A stretch of DNA of 64,000 bases from Atrichornis clamosus. Taxonomy: Eukaryota > Chordata > Aves > Passeriformes > Menuridae. The translations under genes and the position numbers were made by a program. The number at the start of each line of letters is the position of its first letter. Position 1 is the stretch's first letter. Positions 23,538 to 36,600 of this stretch are shown one piece after another. The DNA lies in contig WBMZ01011699.1 in assembly GCA_013400975.1 (NCBI GenBank), positions 1 to 64,000 on the forward strand. The letters run 5' to 3'. Below the pieces are notes generated by a model. It had not been told where the DNA came from, ran no database searches, and saw only the letters and a program-made list of their open reading frames with translations.

Positions 23538-25155
23538 CTGGAGGGAACAGAAAGAAGGTGAAGGGCAGCCACAGAGGAGATTTAACCAGCTTCCAAGCCC
23601 CTGTGGGCCTTAAGTCTGAGCAACACGTGTTTGCCAGAACCACACACAGCACCTGCCCTTACCCTCCCCACTGCTGCACACATATATGCACACACATACG
23701 TAACACCAGCAGTTCCAATACTTCACTCAGTGTGATCTGAAGGACTCTGATCTCAGGTAAGGCAGCAGAGCTTTGTGCAGAAGTTACTCAGCTATAACAG
23801 ACATCTTGTGGTTTGCAAGCATACAGTGAAGTCATGCAGAGAGCATTTTTCCACCCAGAAAAAGATAATCAGCTGTCTACATCTTTGTCTCCTTTGCAGC
23901 TTTTGCAGTTCCAAGAAATTAATTCAGTCTTTAGCTTACAACTGACCACATCAGCAACAACATTAAACAATTATTACCTCCTAGAAAAACACACAAAGGA
24001 AGCTGTTAAGGAACTAAGTGGTTACCTGCATGGAACTTGAACTTGGGTGCATCACCTGAATGGGATTCATGTAAGTGCTTCATTGCAGCAATACCTTAGG
24101 CATGCATCATAATTACCACCTGGGATCTTACCACATGGGCTTATTGTTGATCAGTGAGAGGAAATTAAACGAGCTCTGCAGCAACAGACTTATTATCAAA
24201 GCTCATTCTTACCACTGCATGCAGACTGCAAAATCAGTCGTCAAGAGGCACAAGCCTCTACTTTATTAGGAACTTAGCATTCTGAGCAGTCTCACTGCAG
24301 ATGCCAAAGGGGCTGAGCCTGCTGTGTGCCATGTCTTAATTAAACGGCTTCAGATGATAATTCATTCTACTGCAGCATGACATTAAAATCATCACACTCA
24401 TGTTTGAAGGCAGAAGGAAACTGCAGAAATCGACATCATAGTCACCTGACTGCATATGCAGCTAACAGTGAAATTCTTGAAATTATTAAATCGTCTTTAA
24501 AGATGAGAACTGTCCAGGGGCTTCTAATATTAGCATTTGGCTTCATGAACTCTGCTTAGAAGTGGTTAAAGATGCCTAAATACTGCTTGAGACATGGATA
24601 TGATTGAACACAAGTATTCTCCAGTGTCTTTCCTCTTTTAGACAGGAAACAAAATTAATTTTCAAGACATTGTGCTAGAATTGTTTCAAGTTACTGTAGT
24701 ACAAAGACATGCTTCTCTTTCATTAATAATTAATTCCCACATTTGAAAGATTAGAAAATTCCTCACAAAAAGAACTGAGTCTTCCACTCTGTAGGAGCAA
24801 AGGATGAAATCTTCTGTAACATATAAATATATAACATCCAGCAAATTGGACTACAGTGAAACTATGTTCAAGATACTGTGGAACATGCCAAGCACACTTT
24901 CATGTGCATAACACAGTGGTATTAATGAAAACAAGGCTTTGGTTCTTGGCCTCCATAATATCAAGGAATACTAGGCAGAATTTTACTGCTTAATAATGAC
25001 AGACAGTCAATGAAATCCTTATTTCACTTTGATTTACATGCTAACTACATGACCAAAACTAGTCACGTAGGCCAAAGTCAGAAGGCCAAAAACCTCCCAA
25101 TGCCACAACCTTCATGATTATAAGAACATTCCTGCCATTCAAGAGACATACATAC
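23538..25155 (-). other. KIAA1549: KIAA1549 intron
   Basis: 1.6-kb intron, about human intron 15. AT-rich, with no added exon or named repeat. Confidence 0.85.
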
Positions 25156-25300
25156 AATATATGCAGAATTATTGACTCCTGGAGGCCTTTTGTATGTCCC
25201 ATCGCTGTCAGTTGTGATCAACCTGTCCTTTTCAGCATCAATCGGACTCCCATTTATCTGATGTCGTCGGCGCTGCTTGGGAGAACGTTTTGCACGAGAA
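25156..25300 (-). CDS. KIAA1549: KIAA1549 exon: basic NLS-like motif and TTDSDGTY
   Basis: 145-bp exon. The acceptor TATTAAG precedes 25300 and the donor GTATGT follows 25156. One base completes Ser, giving EPRK-SSRAKRSPKQRRR across the junction, a dense basic cluster that could act as a nuclear-localisation or lipid-binding patch. The rest reads HQINGSPIDAEKDRLITTDS followed by DGTYKRPPGVNNSAYI. It ends at a codon boundary. Human has, as I remember it, a few more residues (about GCP) at the next junction. By position this is about human exon 15, one of the exons used at KIAA1549-BRAF junctions. Confidence 0.93.
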
Positions 25301-26392
25301 CTTAATAGGAAGAAAACAAAAGCAGATAGAGAGAGAGACACAAAGGTAAACACATTTCTTTATGCAATTTTTCTTCTCATCCCACTCAATGTCGAACTCC
25401 TCTGCGCACTCCCTCCAAGTCATCCTTGCCTCAGCCCTGCTTCTCTTCCCTCTCCCACCTTTTCATTCCAGTCCCATCAGGTAGCATCAAATCTCTTTCC
25501 TCAAGCTTCTCTTAACAACTCGCCAAAGTCTCCCATTCTTCCCTTAAATTCTCCCCAGTATCACCTCCCTTCTATATTTATCTATCAAAGTTGCCTGTGC
25601 CCCAGCCTTCCATCCCCCAGCCCAATGTGTGACATCTCTGCAGCCGCAGAAGGGACCACACTGCCAACGAGGCTTTGTGCTTGGTTCAGAGGGTTTAACC
25701 CCACCAGGCAAACCAGCTGAGGAACCCACACTGCTGCAGAAAAGCTACTTTTTATCAGTGCAGAAGCACTCCCAGGGCACCAGTGCTCCAGGAACAAAGT
25801 GCCCTAAACAGAACCCAGGGAAAACCTTCTCTGAAAGTACAAGGACAGGAAGGTAGATCTGTGAGGCTGACAGATGTGCCTCATAACCTTTTATGTATTC
25901 CCTCTGGGTATTCTCATTGATTTGTGAATTTGCCTTTAACATTCAGAATCTTCATGCTTTTTAGGTTGTTCAAGGTTTTCTTTATTTTGCATATTTCCTC
26001 CCTTCCCCATCCACTTTATAAAAATATTATTACTTGCAGGTTTATTTTTTAGTGCTGATATTGCAGTTCTGATCCCTTTACACCACATAAGAATTATTCA
26101 AACAAATGGCACAGCAAACACTAAATTATTTTAAGATGGTTTTCATACATTTGGGTTTATTTATCAAGAATTCACTGCTGAGAACTTGTAAAAGAATAAT
26201 TTGAAAACAAAACATAGTGGCATATACTGAAATAAATAAAAATGTTTAGAATAATCCTTTTCACCTAGATAACTCAAATTCAACTAGTGATCAAAATGAT
26301 TTTAAGCTCTCACAGTTAAGAAGTACAGTTTTGAGGTACTGTGGGTGCTGACTCTAAAAGAAAATTGTTTGTTCCATCTCTGAAGTCCCTAC
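25301..26392 (-). other. KIAA1549: KIAA1549 intron
   Basis: 1.1-kb intron containing a plus-strand pyrimidine-rich tract at about 25410-25625, which is purine-rich in the transcript. The 147-codon plus-strand frame across it is composition-driven. Confidence 0.8.
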
Positions 26393-26616
26393 CTCTTCCT
26401 GGGCTCTATGAAGACAGTAGGCACACTGCCTCCAGGGTCCAAGATCTTGTCAATCTGCATCTGTGCCTTGCGGTATATTCTGTGCTGTTCTTTGGAGTCA
26501 ACCACCACCACATCATCCACCACTGGAAATTCATAGTGCCCTTTACGCTTGGCACGGAGGCGAATCTTATTGCGGTGATGCTCAATCTCAGATTTATGCC
26601 TCAGGGCTGTTTGTAT
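26393..26616 (-). CDS. KIAA1549: KIAA1549 exon: basic segment, valine run
   Basis: 224-bp exon. The acceptor CTTTAAG precedes 26616 and the donor GTAGGG follows 26393. It enters in phase 0 and leaves after two bases of a Ser codon. It encodes IQTALRHKSEIEHHRNKIRL, RAKRKGHYEFPVV and a tail ending VFIEPRK. The block from IQTAL to FPVVDD is almost invariant and strongly basic, probably helical. Just after it the bird protein has four valines (DDVVVVDSKEQ) where human has a Ser/Gly stretch; the DNA there is a short run of GTG-type codons. The upstream intron end is pyrimidine-rich. Confidence 0.95.
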
Positions 26617-28406
26617 CTTAAAGAAGGAAAGAAAAAAAGAAAAAGAAATGCATTTTTTCATTTGTGTATTTTGCAAACTGGATTTTGCTGCTCTTCTGTA
26701 AACCTCCCCTCCCCACCTCTCTGCCTGCCCCTGCCTCCCTCCTCCCTCTGAAGGACTAAAATAAGTCACGCAATTTACGAACACACTTTCTTTCCTGGAT
26801 GTTTTGCAGTCTCCCCATTGTCTCCCTAGGTAGATGTACCATTATACACAATACAATTGCCAGCACAGCAGGTGCAATTAGAGGGAGGTGGCAGTTTGCT
26901 AACAAAAGGCAGAAGGAACACAAAAAACTCCTGCTGTCTGCCAGAAGTAATGCTGCTCTGAAAAAATAAGACTAACCAGTCTGTAGTTAGCTATGCTAGG
27001 CAAACAGATATATATTTGATCAATAGTGTTGAAATCTGTCACGCTTTCCCTTTAATGACCTTCATCACATGAGAAGTAAGAACTTAAAGAGCCAACTGAG
27101 CTCATAATTCAATGTCTCTGCTAAGCATGAGAGGCTGCCATAAGCTATGTAGGAACATAGCAGCAACACAAGGGCCCAGGTCCCTGGATGAACATGGCAC
27201 TATCAGCTCTACATCTTCTGGCAGGCTGAATTTACATGCCTCTCTCCCACTTTTTTTCCAATTTCATGGAGTGCATCTCACTATCTCGGGAAAGCTATCG
27301 TAACACCACACTTTGTAAATCCCTGCCCAACACTCAATGAAATCTTTCTTATCACTGGTAAATGCTCAAGCACTAGATCAGGTAGCAACAACTGCTCTGC
27401 CTGTGCGGGACTAGTTCTGGAACACATCTGTATCAGCAAATTAAAAACCAATTAAAAATTGATTTTTGTGTATTCTCTTATGAAAATTTTTAAAAAGCAC
27501 ATATAGGACACAAGTCAGACTTGCTTTTTATGTTTATGTTAGAATATAGTTAGAATTTATGTGTTATAGTTAGAATTATAGTCTACAGTTTATAGTTAGA
27601 ATTATATGTCTTCTGCCCATATAAAGAGATTTCTGTTTTGTGGCTCCTCTTGTCTATGTATCCTAAATACATGTATTTGCCTCTCTTCAGTAAAGTACTC
27701 AGAAACACAGGTTCTTTAAAAAAGTTAAGCTACAGATTTTAGTGATCTTCCACTCTGAATTATCATTAGGTGTCATCTTACAGCCAGTACCAAACCAGGA
27801 TGCAGGTATGTGGTACTGTCAGGCAGTGTATGATGTGGCTTTACAGTGCATCCATCACCTCTCCTCATGCCCCAGGCACACTCATATTCTGCTCACAGTA
27901 ACGTGAGCTTCAGAAAAAGCAGGAAGTTTCTGCATGTGTACTGTCAGATGAACACACCAGCATAGGAAAGCAATGAACTATGCTGCAAATTCACACCCCA
28001 GAATGCTTTGAGATAACTTTGTATAACCGACATCCTGAGTTGCTGAAAAGTAAAAGAATAGTGTAGAATGAAAACCAAGGTGGGCCACATGCTCCAGTTC
28101 TCATGCACTAATTCACATAACTCTCATTAAGTCATGTTCTGATGACTAGCAAAAGGATGCTAACGCAAGGTATCCTGAGCATCACATTTGCTCCTCTCTC
28201 AGTGTTTAAATTTTGGTTTAGGTATCTCTTAAAAACAGGTCAGATTATTTCTCTGGATGGAAACAGGATTATTCCTGTAACTTGTCAAGATTTAACTCCT
28301 CAGGAAGTAACAAGGAGCTCTTGATAACAAGAAACTGCATACTTTTCACTTTGCTCATGGCTAGGCCTACAGTCCTCCAAAGACATTCAAAGCACTTTAA
28401 AAATAC
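26617..28406 (-). other. KIAA1549: KIAA1549 intron
   Basis: 1.8-kb intron. It contains a plus-strand C/T-rich run near 26700-26752 and a short AT-rich repeat cluster at 27545-27603. Confidence 0.85.
27545..27603. repeat. TATAGTTAGAATT short repeat cluster, three copies
   Basis: The 13-mer TATAGTTAGAATT occurs exactly at 27545-27557, 27565-27577 and 27591-27603, separated by AT-rich spacers of 7 and 13 bases. Confidence 0.9.
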
Positions 28407-28612
28407 CTCTTTATTAATTTTGTTGGTCTCTGCCACTCGATCAGAAAGCACCGAGTTCTGAAGCGGAGGTGCTGCCATGGGTTGCATAGCAATCAGCTGG
28501 ATCTTGCTGGGGACCCGCCTGCTGGCGTCTGAGGAACGGGACATCCTATCCACATGTTCAAAGATAGAGGCTGAGGAGTGCTGCTCGTTTCCACTGCTGC
28601 TCTGAGGAGGTC
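28407..28612 (-). CDS. KIAA1549: KIAA1549 exon: cytoplasmic tail, SSGNEQHSSASIFEHVD motif
   Basis: 206-bp exon. The acceptor TGATTTAG precedes 28612 and the donor GTATTT follows 28407. It begins with two bases completing a Gly codon and ends at a codon boundary after NKINKE. The peptide includes SSGNEQHSSASIFEHVD, RRVPSKIQLIAMQPMAAPP and DRVAETNKINKE, nearly the same as human. The following residues on the same frame (VFLKCFE) are intronic. It is a conserved, low-hydrophobicity tail segment with no catalytic motif that I recognise. Confidence 0.94.
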
Positions 28613-31600
28613 CTAAATCACCAGAAGCAGTACGGGGTAAAGCAGTGCTGCCAGGGTTATCACAGTCAAATGTTAAGCTCTACAGATGCTATGCTACAAA
28701 ACTGTACCATGTTTTCCATCTGTGTTTAATTTGCCCTCCAGGCCTTCCAGCTGATCCACATTTAGTGTACAACAAGTTTACCCCATGGTTTGCGAAGTAT
28801 AAACATTTTCCCATTATATTTCCAGAAGGTGAGCTGTCATTCTTTATTTCTGTAAATCAAGCTCTTGGCATTTGCAAACCCTCAAAATTTCAATCTACTT
28901 TATTCCATAAAAAGCTGTTTAAGTACATACTGCTAATGATTCCTCTTATCAGTACTTAAGGAGATGCAAATTGTTCAAATGGAGATTCAAAGAGGAATGA
29001 AAGATGTCTCAATGCAAAATGCATTCCTTAAGTGATAGGAGTGATATAGGAACAAACAAAAACCCCCTTAGAAATCCACCAAAAAAATGAAGAATTTTAC
29101 AGACATTTTACTGATTAAAGCTTTTAAAGCAGTTTTCTTCTCTGTGACAGGATAAATAGTTCACATAGTAATAAGCAAGCTGCACAAATATTGTCATATT
29201 GTAATTTGTTGAAGAGGTTAAACCAACTCAAATACAATCAGCAAAAGACATTATGGAAACCGATACGCATGGAAGTTGCACCCCAGGTCCTGCCAACAGT
29301 TAATCACTTCAATAGAAATGGGTCATCTCCCTAAAAAGACCTGAAATCTGTAGGATCACCCCAGAGGTTTGCAGTTAAGCACAGATTTAATAATTTTTTT
29401 TTGAGTTAGAACTAAACCAGAAACTCATGTGGATGAGGCTTGCAAAAGTTATTGAAAACTTGCAAAATAACCTTTTGTCTTAACCATGTGGTAAAGTCAC
29501 AAATTCTCAAACTGCTTTTCACCATGAAATACGAGCAATGGGAGATCAAGACTTGTGACTCTTCTTATGAAGGAACACAACAATGGGGAGGGACATAGTC
29601 CCACACCCTTGCACAGACTTCTAATAAGGGAATGCAGTTCTCAAGATTCAAATCAGGAAGAAAAATCTGATTTGATTCTGATACAGAATCAATTGTTGAT
29701 CAACATAATCCAACTACAACAGACAAGAAGGGATATTAAATGGCCACTGCTGTGATCGTTTTGCAACACGTGCTGGTAGTGCAGGGTAGGGTTCAGAAGA
29801 GGAATGAATGCTACCTTCTGTAGAAGGTCACAGCACATGACTTGCTCCTTTGCTTCCCTCTTCTAGCACAGAAAGGGAGCAGGAGAAGGAAGGAATGGTG
29901 CACTTTGCTACGTTCACAGCACACGACTTCGGGGCTGGAAAGCAATCTGGCACAAGTTAAGCAAAATTCCTATTCTTATTTCTCAAACTCAATCAAAGCA
30001 CTGTCAAACGTACACGTTTCTAAAAGGCGTGCATCATTTATAAATGTGGTTTTACTGCATAAGTATCCTTAAAAAGAAGGTAAACAGTTCCATTCAAGAC
30101 CTCTCTGTCCCAAATGTTTTGCAAGACACAGAGCCTAGATGAAATGTATCCATCTCTCTTCTGCAGCTATTTATAGCTCTTTATGATTTGTCATCTCCAC
30201 AGCCCCATCTTCATGCATTTCTCAGAAGCTTGCAAGCGTGGCCTCTCACAGAGAGGGTGACAAGACATATTAAGTAGTTCATGGGAATCTCTCAGAGCAA
30301 TTGTGCCGTCAATAGAAGTCTGAATTTCTGCATCCATCTTTCCCATTTTCCCCATACATTAGTCATTTTTTTCCACCTTTTCACTCTAACAGCCATTCTC
30401 AAGCTCACTGACCTCTAACACAAAATTTTAAGGTTATTTTCATATCACTTGGTTAGCAAGGTCCAATATATTCAATTACACTGAGCATTCACTCTGAATC
30501 TTCATAATGTCAATCATAACTTTCCCTTTTACACACATAAGTAAGTGCTTGGCAGGGGCCTCTTAGCTGAAAAGGTTCTTAAACTCATTTTGTAAAACAA
30601 GAGTCCCACTGACAAATTTTGGTAAGGCTCTACAGTAACATGATATGCCTTTTGCAGAAGAGATACACACACACACAAAACCCTCATAAGCTGCATCTGA
30701 CCTTTAAATCCTCTCTGTGTGCATACACTGAATGTGTCTATAAATACAAACCAAGATGGAAGTACAGCAGGTAAAGTCAGGAACTGCACAGCACTGTACA
30801 CATATAACAAAAGGAGAAATGGTTTCTAAATCAACACAGGAATGATCTCCTTTAGAAGTTTTGACAGAATAAGAATCACTTCTCATTTCAAAGTTCTACT
30901 ACACTACTGTTCATGTTTAGAAAATCTTCCTTATAAAGTTATCAGATGGCACTACACGAATGAAATTTTGATCTCAGACTAGTCACCAGAGGCTAAAAAA
31001 TAATGGAGAGGAATTAATACTCCAGTACTGGTCAGATCATGTTTAAACAAATAGTCCATGTAGGTCACATGTCAGGATCAATGTTCATCACTGTTCCCTG
31101 GGCTGAAACTATTAATTGAACTGAAGTGTCAGAAAGCTATGAAAGCTTTTCATATGAAAACCTACACAGCTGGAGATAGAGAAAGGCTACTGCTTCCTGC
31201 ACCCTCAGGAGACACAGTAACCAAGGTGCATAAGGCCTCATCCAAAATCAGATGAAGCCAATGGGATTCTTCATCTGATCCACTGGTACCGTAATCATGC
31301 CAGCATATGCAGTTCCAGACACATTTCATACAGTTTCTCTGTATCCCAGCAGGTGATATCCCTAGGATGCAGCTGATGACTCATTACACCCAACAATGCA
31401 AAGCATCATAGTACAGAAGGATGGACAGAAGGCTGGCTATTATAAGATGGTCACTGCTATCAGAGGACACAGTCCTTATTTTATCACTAGATATGTTATA
31501 CGTTAGCAAAGGCAGTGTCAGCTTTCTCCTGCCCTATGTTTGCCACGCCTCAATCCCGGCCAGGAAAACACTAGTTCATGAGAAAATAGTTGTGTTTCTT

Positions 31601-33497
31601 TGCAGGTAGCTCGTGTTTGTCTTGGGCTTCCAGTAAAGACACTAATTCTAACAATATCTCCAACTTGTTTATACAAAGCTAGTTTCAGGACCAACAGCTG
31701 CCTTAGTTTTGATTCTTTCACAGTGATGTTTTCCTCAATAATTTGAAAGAATTGGGAGGAAATTAGGAAAATGTGCCAGATTACTATAATTTGTGTTACT
31801 GAGGGGTTTTTTTTATACTTCAATAGCTCAAAAGCAATTTTATTTTTTTAGACTCAAGACAAACCATTCCATCCTTAAGACATAATCACAGCTACCCCAG
31901 CACCTCTATTCATATTTATACTCTACTACCAGCTCTGGTTACTTACCCACTCTGTTTGCTCCTGACAACATAAAGGAAAAAGAAGACACAACACAGTAAT
32001 TATGACAAATAATTCAGCTAGAATGGCAACTGGAGAAAAACCACAGCAGTAGGATGATTGCATTTACTTTTGAATGAAATGCGTGAACTTGGATCAAACT
32101 GCCAAGCCTCAGCTGCACAAAAAGGGAGCTGAATCTCCAATTTAACAGAGAGCTCTCTGCAGACAGTGCCTCCAATTCTGAATGCTAAAAATAGTCCCTA
32201 TGATTCACAAACTAGAGGCACAAAATGCTGAAAAAATAGTGTATTTGATCCAGTAAGGGCATGATAGGTAGAAAAGACACATTTTACACAGTGTTCTTGC
32301 TGCCTTTACCAGGTAATTCAGATGCAGCAACAACTAACATTCTGCACCAAGACAAAATATTAAACCTTACATAAACATTTAAACCAGAGAGAAAATGAAG
32401 AGATGAAAATGGAGTTCCCAGGCAAGAAACGGGAGAACAATAAAACAGAGCAACAGAATTGAAGTCAGATAGGCTGGAGCAATTCAAACCATCCTGAGAT
32501 GAGCTCTGCCATAGCATAATTGTTTTCCTATACATTTTTACTTGGGCATGATTTCTTTTCCTTAGAGCAAACCTAAGGCATTGGCAACATGTAGCACCAG
32601 TACAATTCTTTCTGTAAATTGTGTAAAGTATATATAGCATACACTGCTGAATTATTAGAAAATGTAACTTTCTAGCCACATCAGCAGATCCTGTGCTTTG
32701 TTTTCTTACATGTTTTTTCTACATGGAAAGCCTGCTCCATCAACCTTGCTCTTCCAGGAACAGTTCACATCATGAAAGTTTAAGAAATCACAGGTGATTT
32801 AAATTCCTGTTTAGCTACCCAAAAGCTGTTTATATAATAACGTATCTCACACATTACTCATTTCTGCAACATAAAGAAAAACGGAAGATTGTCTGCCATT
32901 ACCTTAATTTCACTGGCACTGAATTCCAAGACAAATGGTGGCACTTTAACTGGAAGGAAGATGGTTCTTTACAAAAAAAATACCAGTGTCAGCAACATAT
33001 TAGCACCGCATTTTCATCGTTCTGAAGTACAATCATGCAAGCATTTTGATACTTGAATTAGAACTTACTCGTAAAACTTTTACCTCTCTGGTATCTTTTT
33101 TTTTAAAATCTCACTTTTTCGAAGTTACAGTTACAGTCACACCCCTGTGGTCTGAAGTCCTGCTGTGACCTCTACTGCCCATGTCACTGTCTGCAATTCT
33201 GCTACTATGAGAGACACAATTAGGCCTAATTTTGCTGGGGGTGTGTGTGGGACAAAAAAGGGCAAGATTCATTCCTGCTAAGCCACTAGTTTCAAAGGCT
33301 TGCTGGAATGAAAGGAATGTGCAGCTCTTCAGTTTCAACAGAAGAAACTAAACCAAATAGGAAGGGATTTTCTGCGACAAAAAGCAGGAAAATCAACAGC
33401 CAAAAATGAGTTTAGAGAAGTTACAGCACCAGAGTAATTCTTGAACCTGAGTAAAGCACTGCTAGTGAACACAAGGATGAAAAAAAAAGTAACAAAC
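28613..33497 (-). other. KIAA1549: KIAA1549 intron
   Basis: 4.9-kb AT-rich intron. A short CA run lies at about 30665-30676. Its 5' end starts with the weak GTTTGT donor and U-tract. No exon or named repeat was recognised. Confidence 0.8.
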
Positions 33498-33622
33498 CCT
33501 TCTTCACTGCTCTGCGTGGTTTGCCCTCATTTGCAGCAGTTGATGGTCTTGCAGTTTCTTCTCCTGTCTCTCTCCCACTGGATTGTTCACTTGCTGTAGA
33601 TTCAGCATCTGATGGCAAAATT
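33498..33622 (-). CDS. KIAA1549: KIAA1549 exon with a weak splice donor
   Basis: 125-bp exon. The acceptor TGTGGCAG precedes 33622. The donor is chosen as GTTTGT after 33498 because only this site gives the right phase (one base of a Gly codon) to join the next exon as KKG-PPQSS, equivalent to human QSG-PPLPS. The peptide runs ILPSDAESTASEQSSGRETG to KPRRAVKK: acidic and Ser-rich, then basic, consistent with a disordered tail. A nearer GTGAAG, 9 bases inside the exon end, would break the frame. The donor lacks the usual G at +5 and is followed at once by a U-rich tract, a sign of regulated splicing. Confidence 0.85.
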
Positions 33623-36600
33623 CTGCCACAAGCATTAAAAACCAAACAAATCAACATGCAACACAGGTTTGCAAAGGGGCACAACTCTCATACGCAAAGA
33701 ATCCCGTGCTAAAATATCTTGTGAAGTCTGCTAAAATTTTCCTCTGTACAATACATTATTATAGCTAGATATTCATTGCTATGATGTTACTGTTGTATGT
33801 GAAAAATGACTGCAACAGGATTCATGTGAGACAATATTAAGTAATTTTTCCTTTAAAATACACTCCAAAGAAAAAGCTCTGCATTCATAAGTAGCAATTT
33901 ACCTCTCAGACAGAAAATAATTGTATGAGGAGTATGAAACCCATATAGATAACTACTCTAACATTCAGCCTTGCTAACTTGGTGTTCTCTTGCTAACAAT
34001 ACAAGTCCATGTGAATATTTTCCTGACTAGTCAAATGTAGGGCCATTAAAAAATGCTTCTTTTATGTATTTATTCCATGCAGTTGTGAGATTCTTAAAAA
34101 CATTTGTTACCTAAAAAATACCATCTCAGTGTTTGTAGCTTTTGAAGGCAATACAGAAAAATAAAAAACCACCATGATTTCCCCCCCACCAAAATACTTC
34201 AGCTGTAAAATTATTCCGAGAGTATAAAAATAGAAAAACACAGGGCACACACCACTGCTTAATGGACACCAAAGCCCGTCTTTTGATACGGGATCAGCCT
34301 TTGTGATAATGTCTCTAGTGACCATTTTGTCTTGTGAACACTCATATACTATTATGGCAGGGAGTTAATCATGGAAAGTGTGCACATGTCTGTGCATTAA
34401 CCTCATCAGTGCAGGATTTGCTTGGGCTAGATGGATATCTGAACTAGTTACTGAGGCTCTTGGCTAAACATCAACCTGCCGAGAGCCCACAGTCTAAGGT
34501 AACTACATCCAGCCTGATAACTCCATTGACATTAAATCTACTCCTTGCAGTACACAACGATCTGAATTCAACTTTCTCCTCCCTAAACAATGTCCTGATC
34601 TGCAGGACCGTAACACTAATGTCACATCCCAAATAGCAGGGAAAAGAGGATAAATGGTCCTCCATGAGAGATTTACACATCTCCTTACACATCTCCATCA
34701 CCACATCTTTTACTTTTTTCTAAGGGGGAGTGGGTGTGCAGAGCTATCACCTTTGTCTTGGTTCAGCACAGTTCTTCTTGCAGATCTCCTGCTGACTTTG
34801 TCTTTCACCTTAGGGTGCTCTGCATTCCCCTTCATACTCTTTCCTCAGTCTATTCAAATTATTGTTAAGTTATAGGAACATAAACAGTGGTGAGTCAAGA
34901 TAAGCCATTTCTTGTATGTGCTGAGGAATATGCAGCTGTATACTCTCAATCCAAAACAACAGGTCCAACTCTCAGCTGGAGCCCCGAGATGCTGAGCTTT
35001 CTCAACTCAGCTGTTCTTGTTTGTTGTTTCTTACAGATACAGAACGTGTACTCACATCACCACTCTACTTCCTGGCATGTAACATGCAATTCTGAATTGA
35101 ACTGTGATGAACTGAGTTCTGTATTTCCTCACAAAACATCAAGCAGCTAAACCCAACATAACACAGTATGATACCACTTCATATTTCAACTTCTGCCTCA
35201 GGGAATAAATGTTTTAAACCGCAAGCTGACACGGGCACGTCAGCATGGTAGGGACATGATGGTAACATCTCCATAGTTAAGCCTAAAGGAAGATTTGTTC
35301 TTAAGGGAATACGAGGGAAGTTCTCTTTTGAAATTATTTCAAATGTCTGCACTCCAGGTCGGTCGCTCTCTCCTCTGTGCCTAGCAAGATCATGGAGCAG
35401 ATCATCCTGGAAACTATGCTAAGGGATGTGAAAAATAATAAGGGGCTTTGGTGACACCCAACATGGCTTCACTAAGGGCAAATCACACCTGACATACTTG
35501 GTGGCCTTCTACCATGGGATCAGGATGTTGGTGGATAAGAGAACAGCAACTGACATCATCCACCTGTGCAAAGCATTTGTCAGTGTCTCACAGATGCTTT
35601 GATAAATAGAAAACTTGGTGGGTAAGCAATTGGCTGGATGGCCACACTCCAAGAGTTGTGGTCAATGGCTCAATGTCCAAGTGGAGAGCAGTGGCGTTCC
35701 TCAGGGGTTGGTGCTGGGAGTGGTGCTCTTTAAAATCTTCGTCAGCAACACGGACAGTGGGATTGAGGGCTCCCTCAGCAAGTTCCCTGGCAACACCAGC
35801 CTCGGTGGTGTGGTCAACACGCTGGAGGGAAGGGATGGCACCCAGAGGGACCTGGACATGCTTGAGAGGTGGGGCCACGTGAACCTCACAAAGTCCAACA
35901 AGGCCAAGTGCAAGGTCCTGCACCTGGTTCAGGGCAATCCTGAGCTCAAACACAGGCTGAGCAGTGAATAGATTGAGAGCAGCTCTGAGGAGAACAACTG
36001 GGGCTAATGGAAAATTTTCCCTGCTTAATTTTCTGAATTATTCTGGATGAAATGCAGCAACAACCTCAAATTTAAAATTATTTCTTATGCTTATGTGCAT
36101 ATGAATACAGATACCTTCCCTTCTCCCATGTATAATCGCTGTCTTAGGCCACTATGGAATTTTTTAAAAGAAACATAGAAACACTTGTCTTTCTGATTTA
36201 TATTACTTTGTTTTAATTTATGGAAGAGACACCAAAACTAGTTAGCTCATTTTTCTTCCATTATTTTCCAATTTTGCCCACCTTCCAATGTACCACTGAC
36301 AGTCTACTACTTACAAGATCTGCAGAGAGTCAGGAAGACAGGCTTAGCATCTGGAAGGGGAAACTGAGCTTTATGAAGCCCACATGGGGAAGATGAAGCA
36401 AGGATCTTAAGACAACTGGGGCTTTAGAGGAAGCACAGAAGGCTGAACAGAGGAGCAAGCTGTGTCGCAGACACCTGCAGCTCAGTCAGAATCACCATTA
36501 GTTTCTTTTTAAGCTCATCCAACTCTGCCCTTGATTGCTTGCTTGTTTTTTCTCCCACTGTGTGGGATCACATAGGTGTAAGTACAGGGAATGCAGAGCT

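Noticed and set aside
25277..25720. 147-codon plus-strand open frame
   Set aside because: Overlaps a KIAA1549 exon in antisense and a pyrimidine-rich intronic tract that lacks stops because of its composition.
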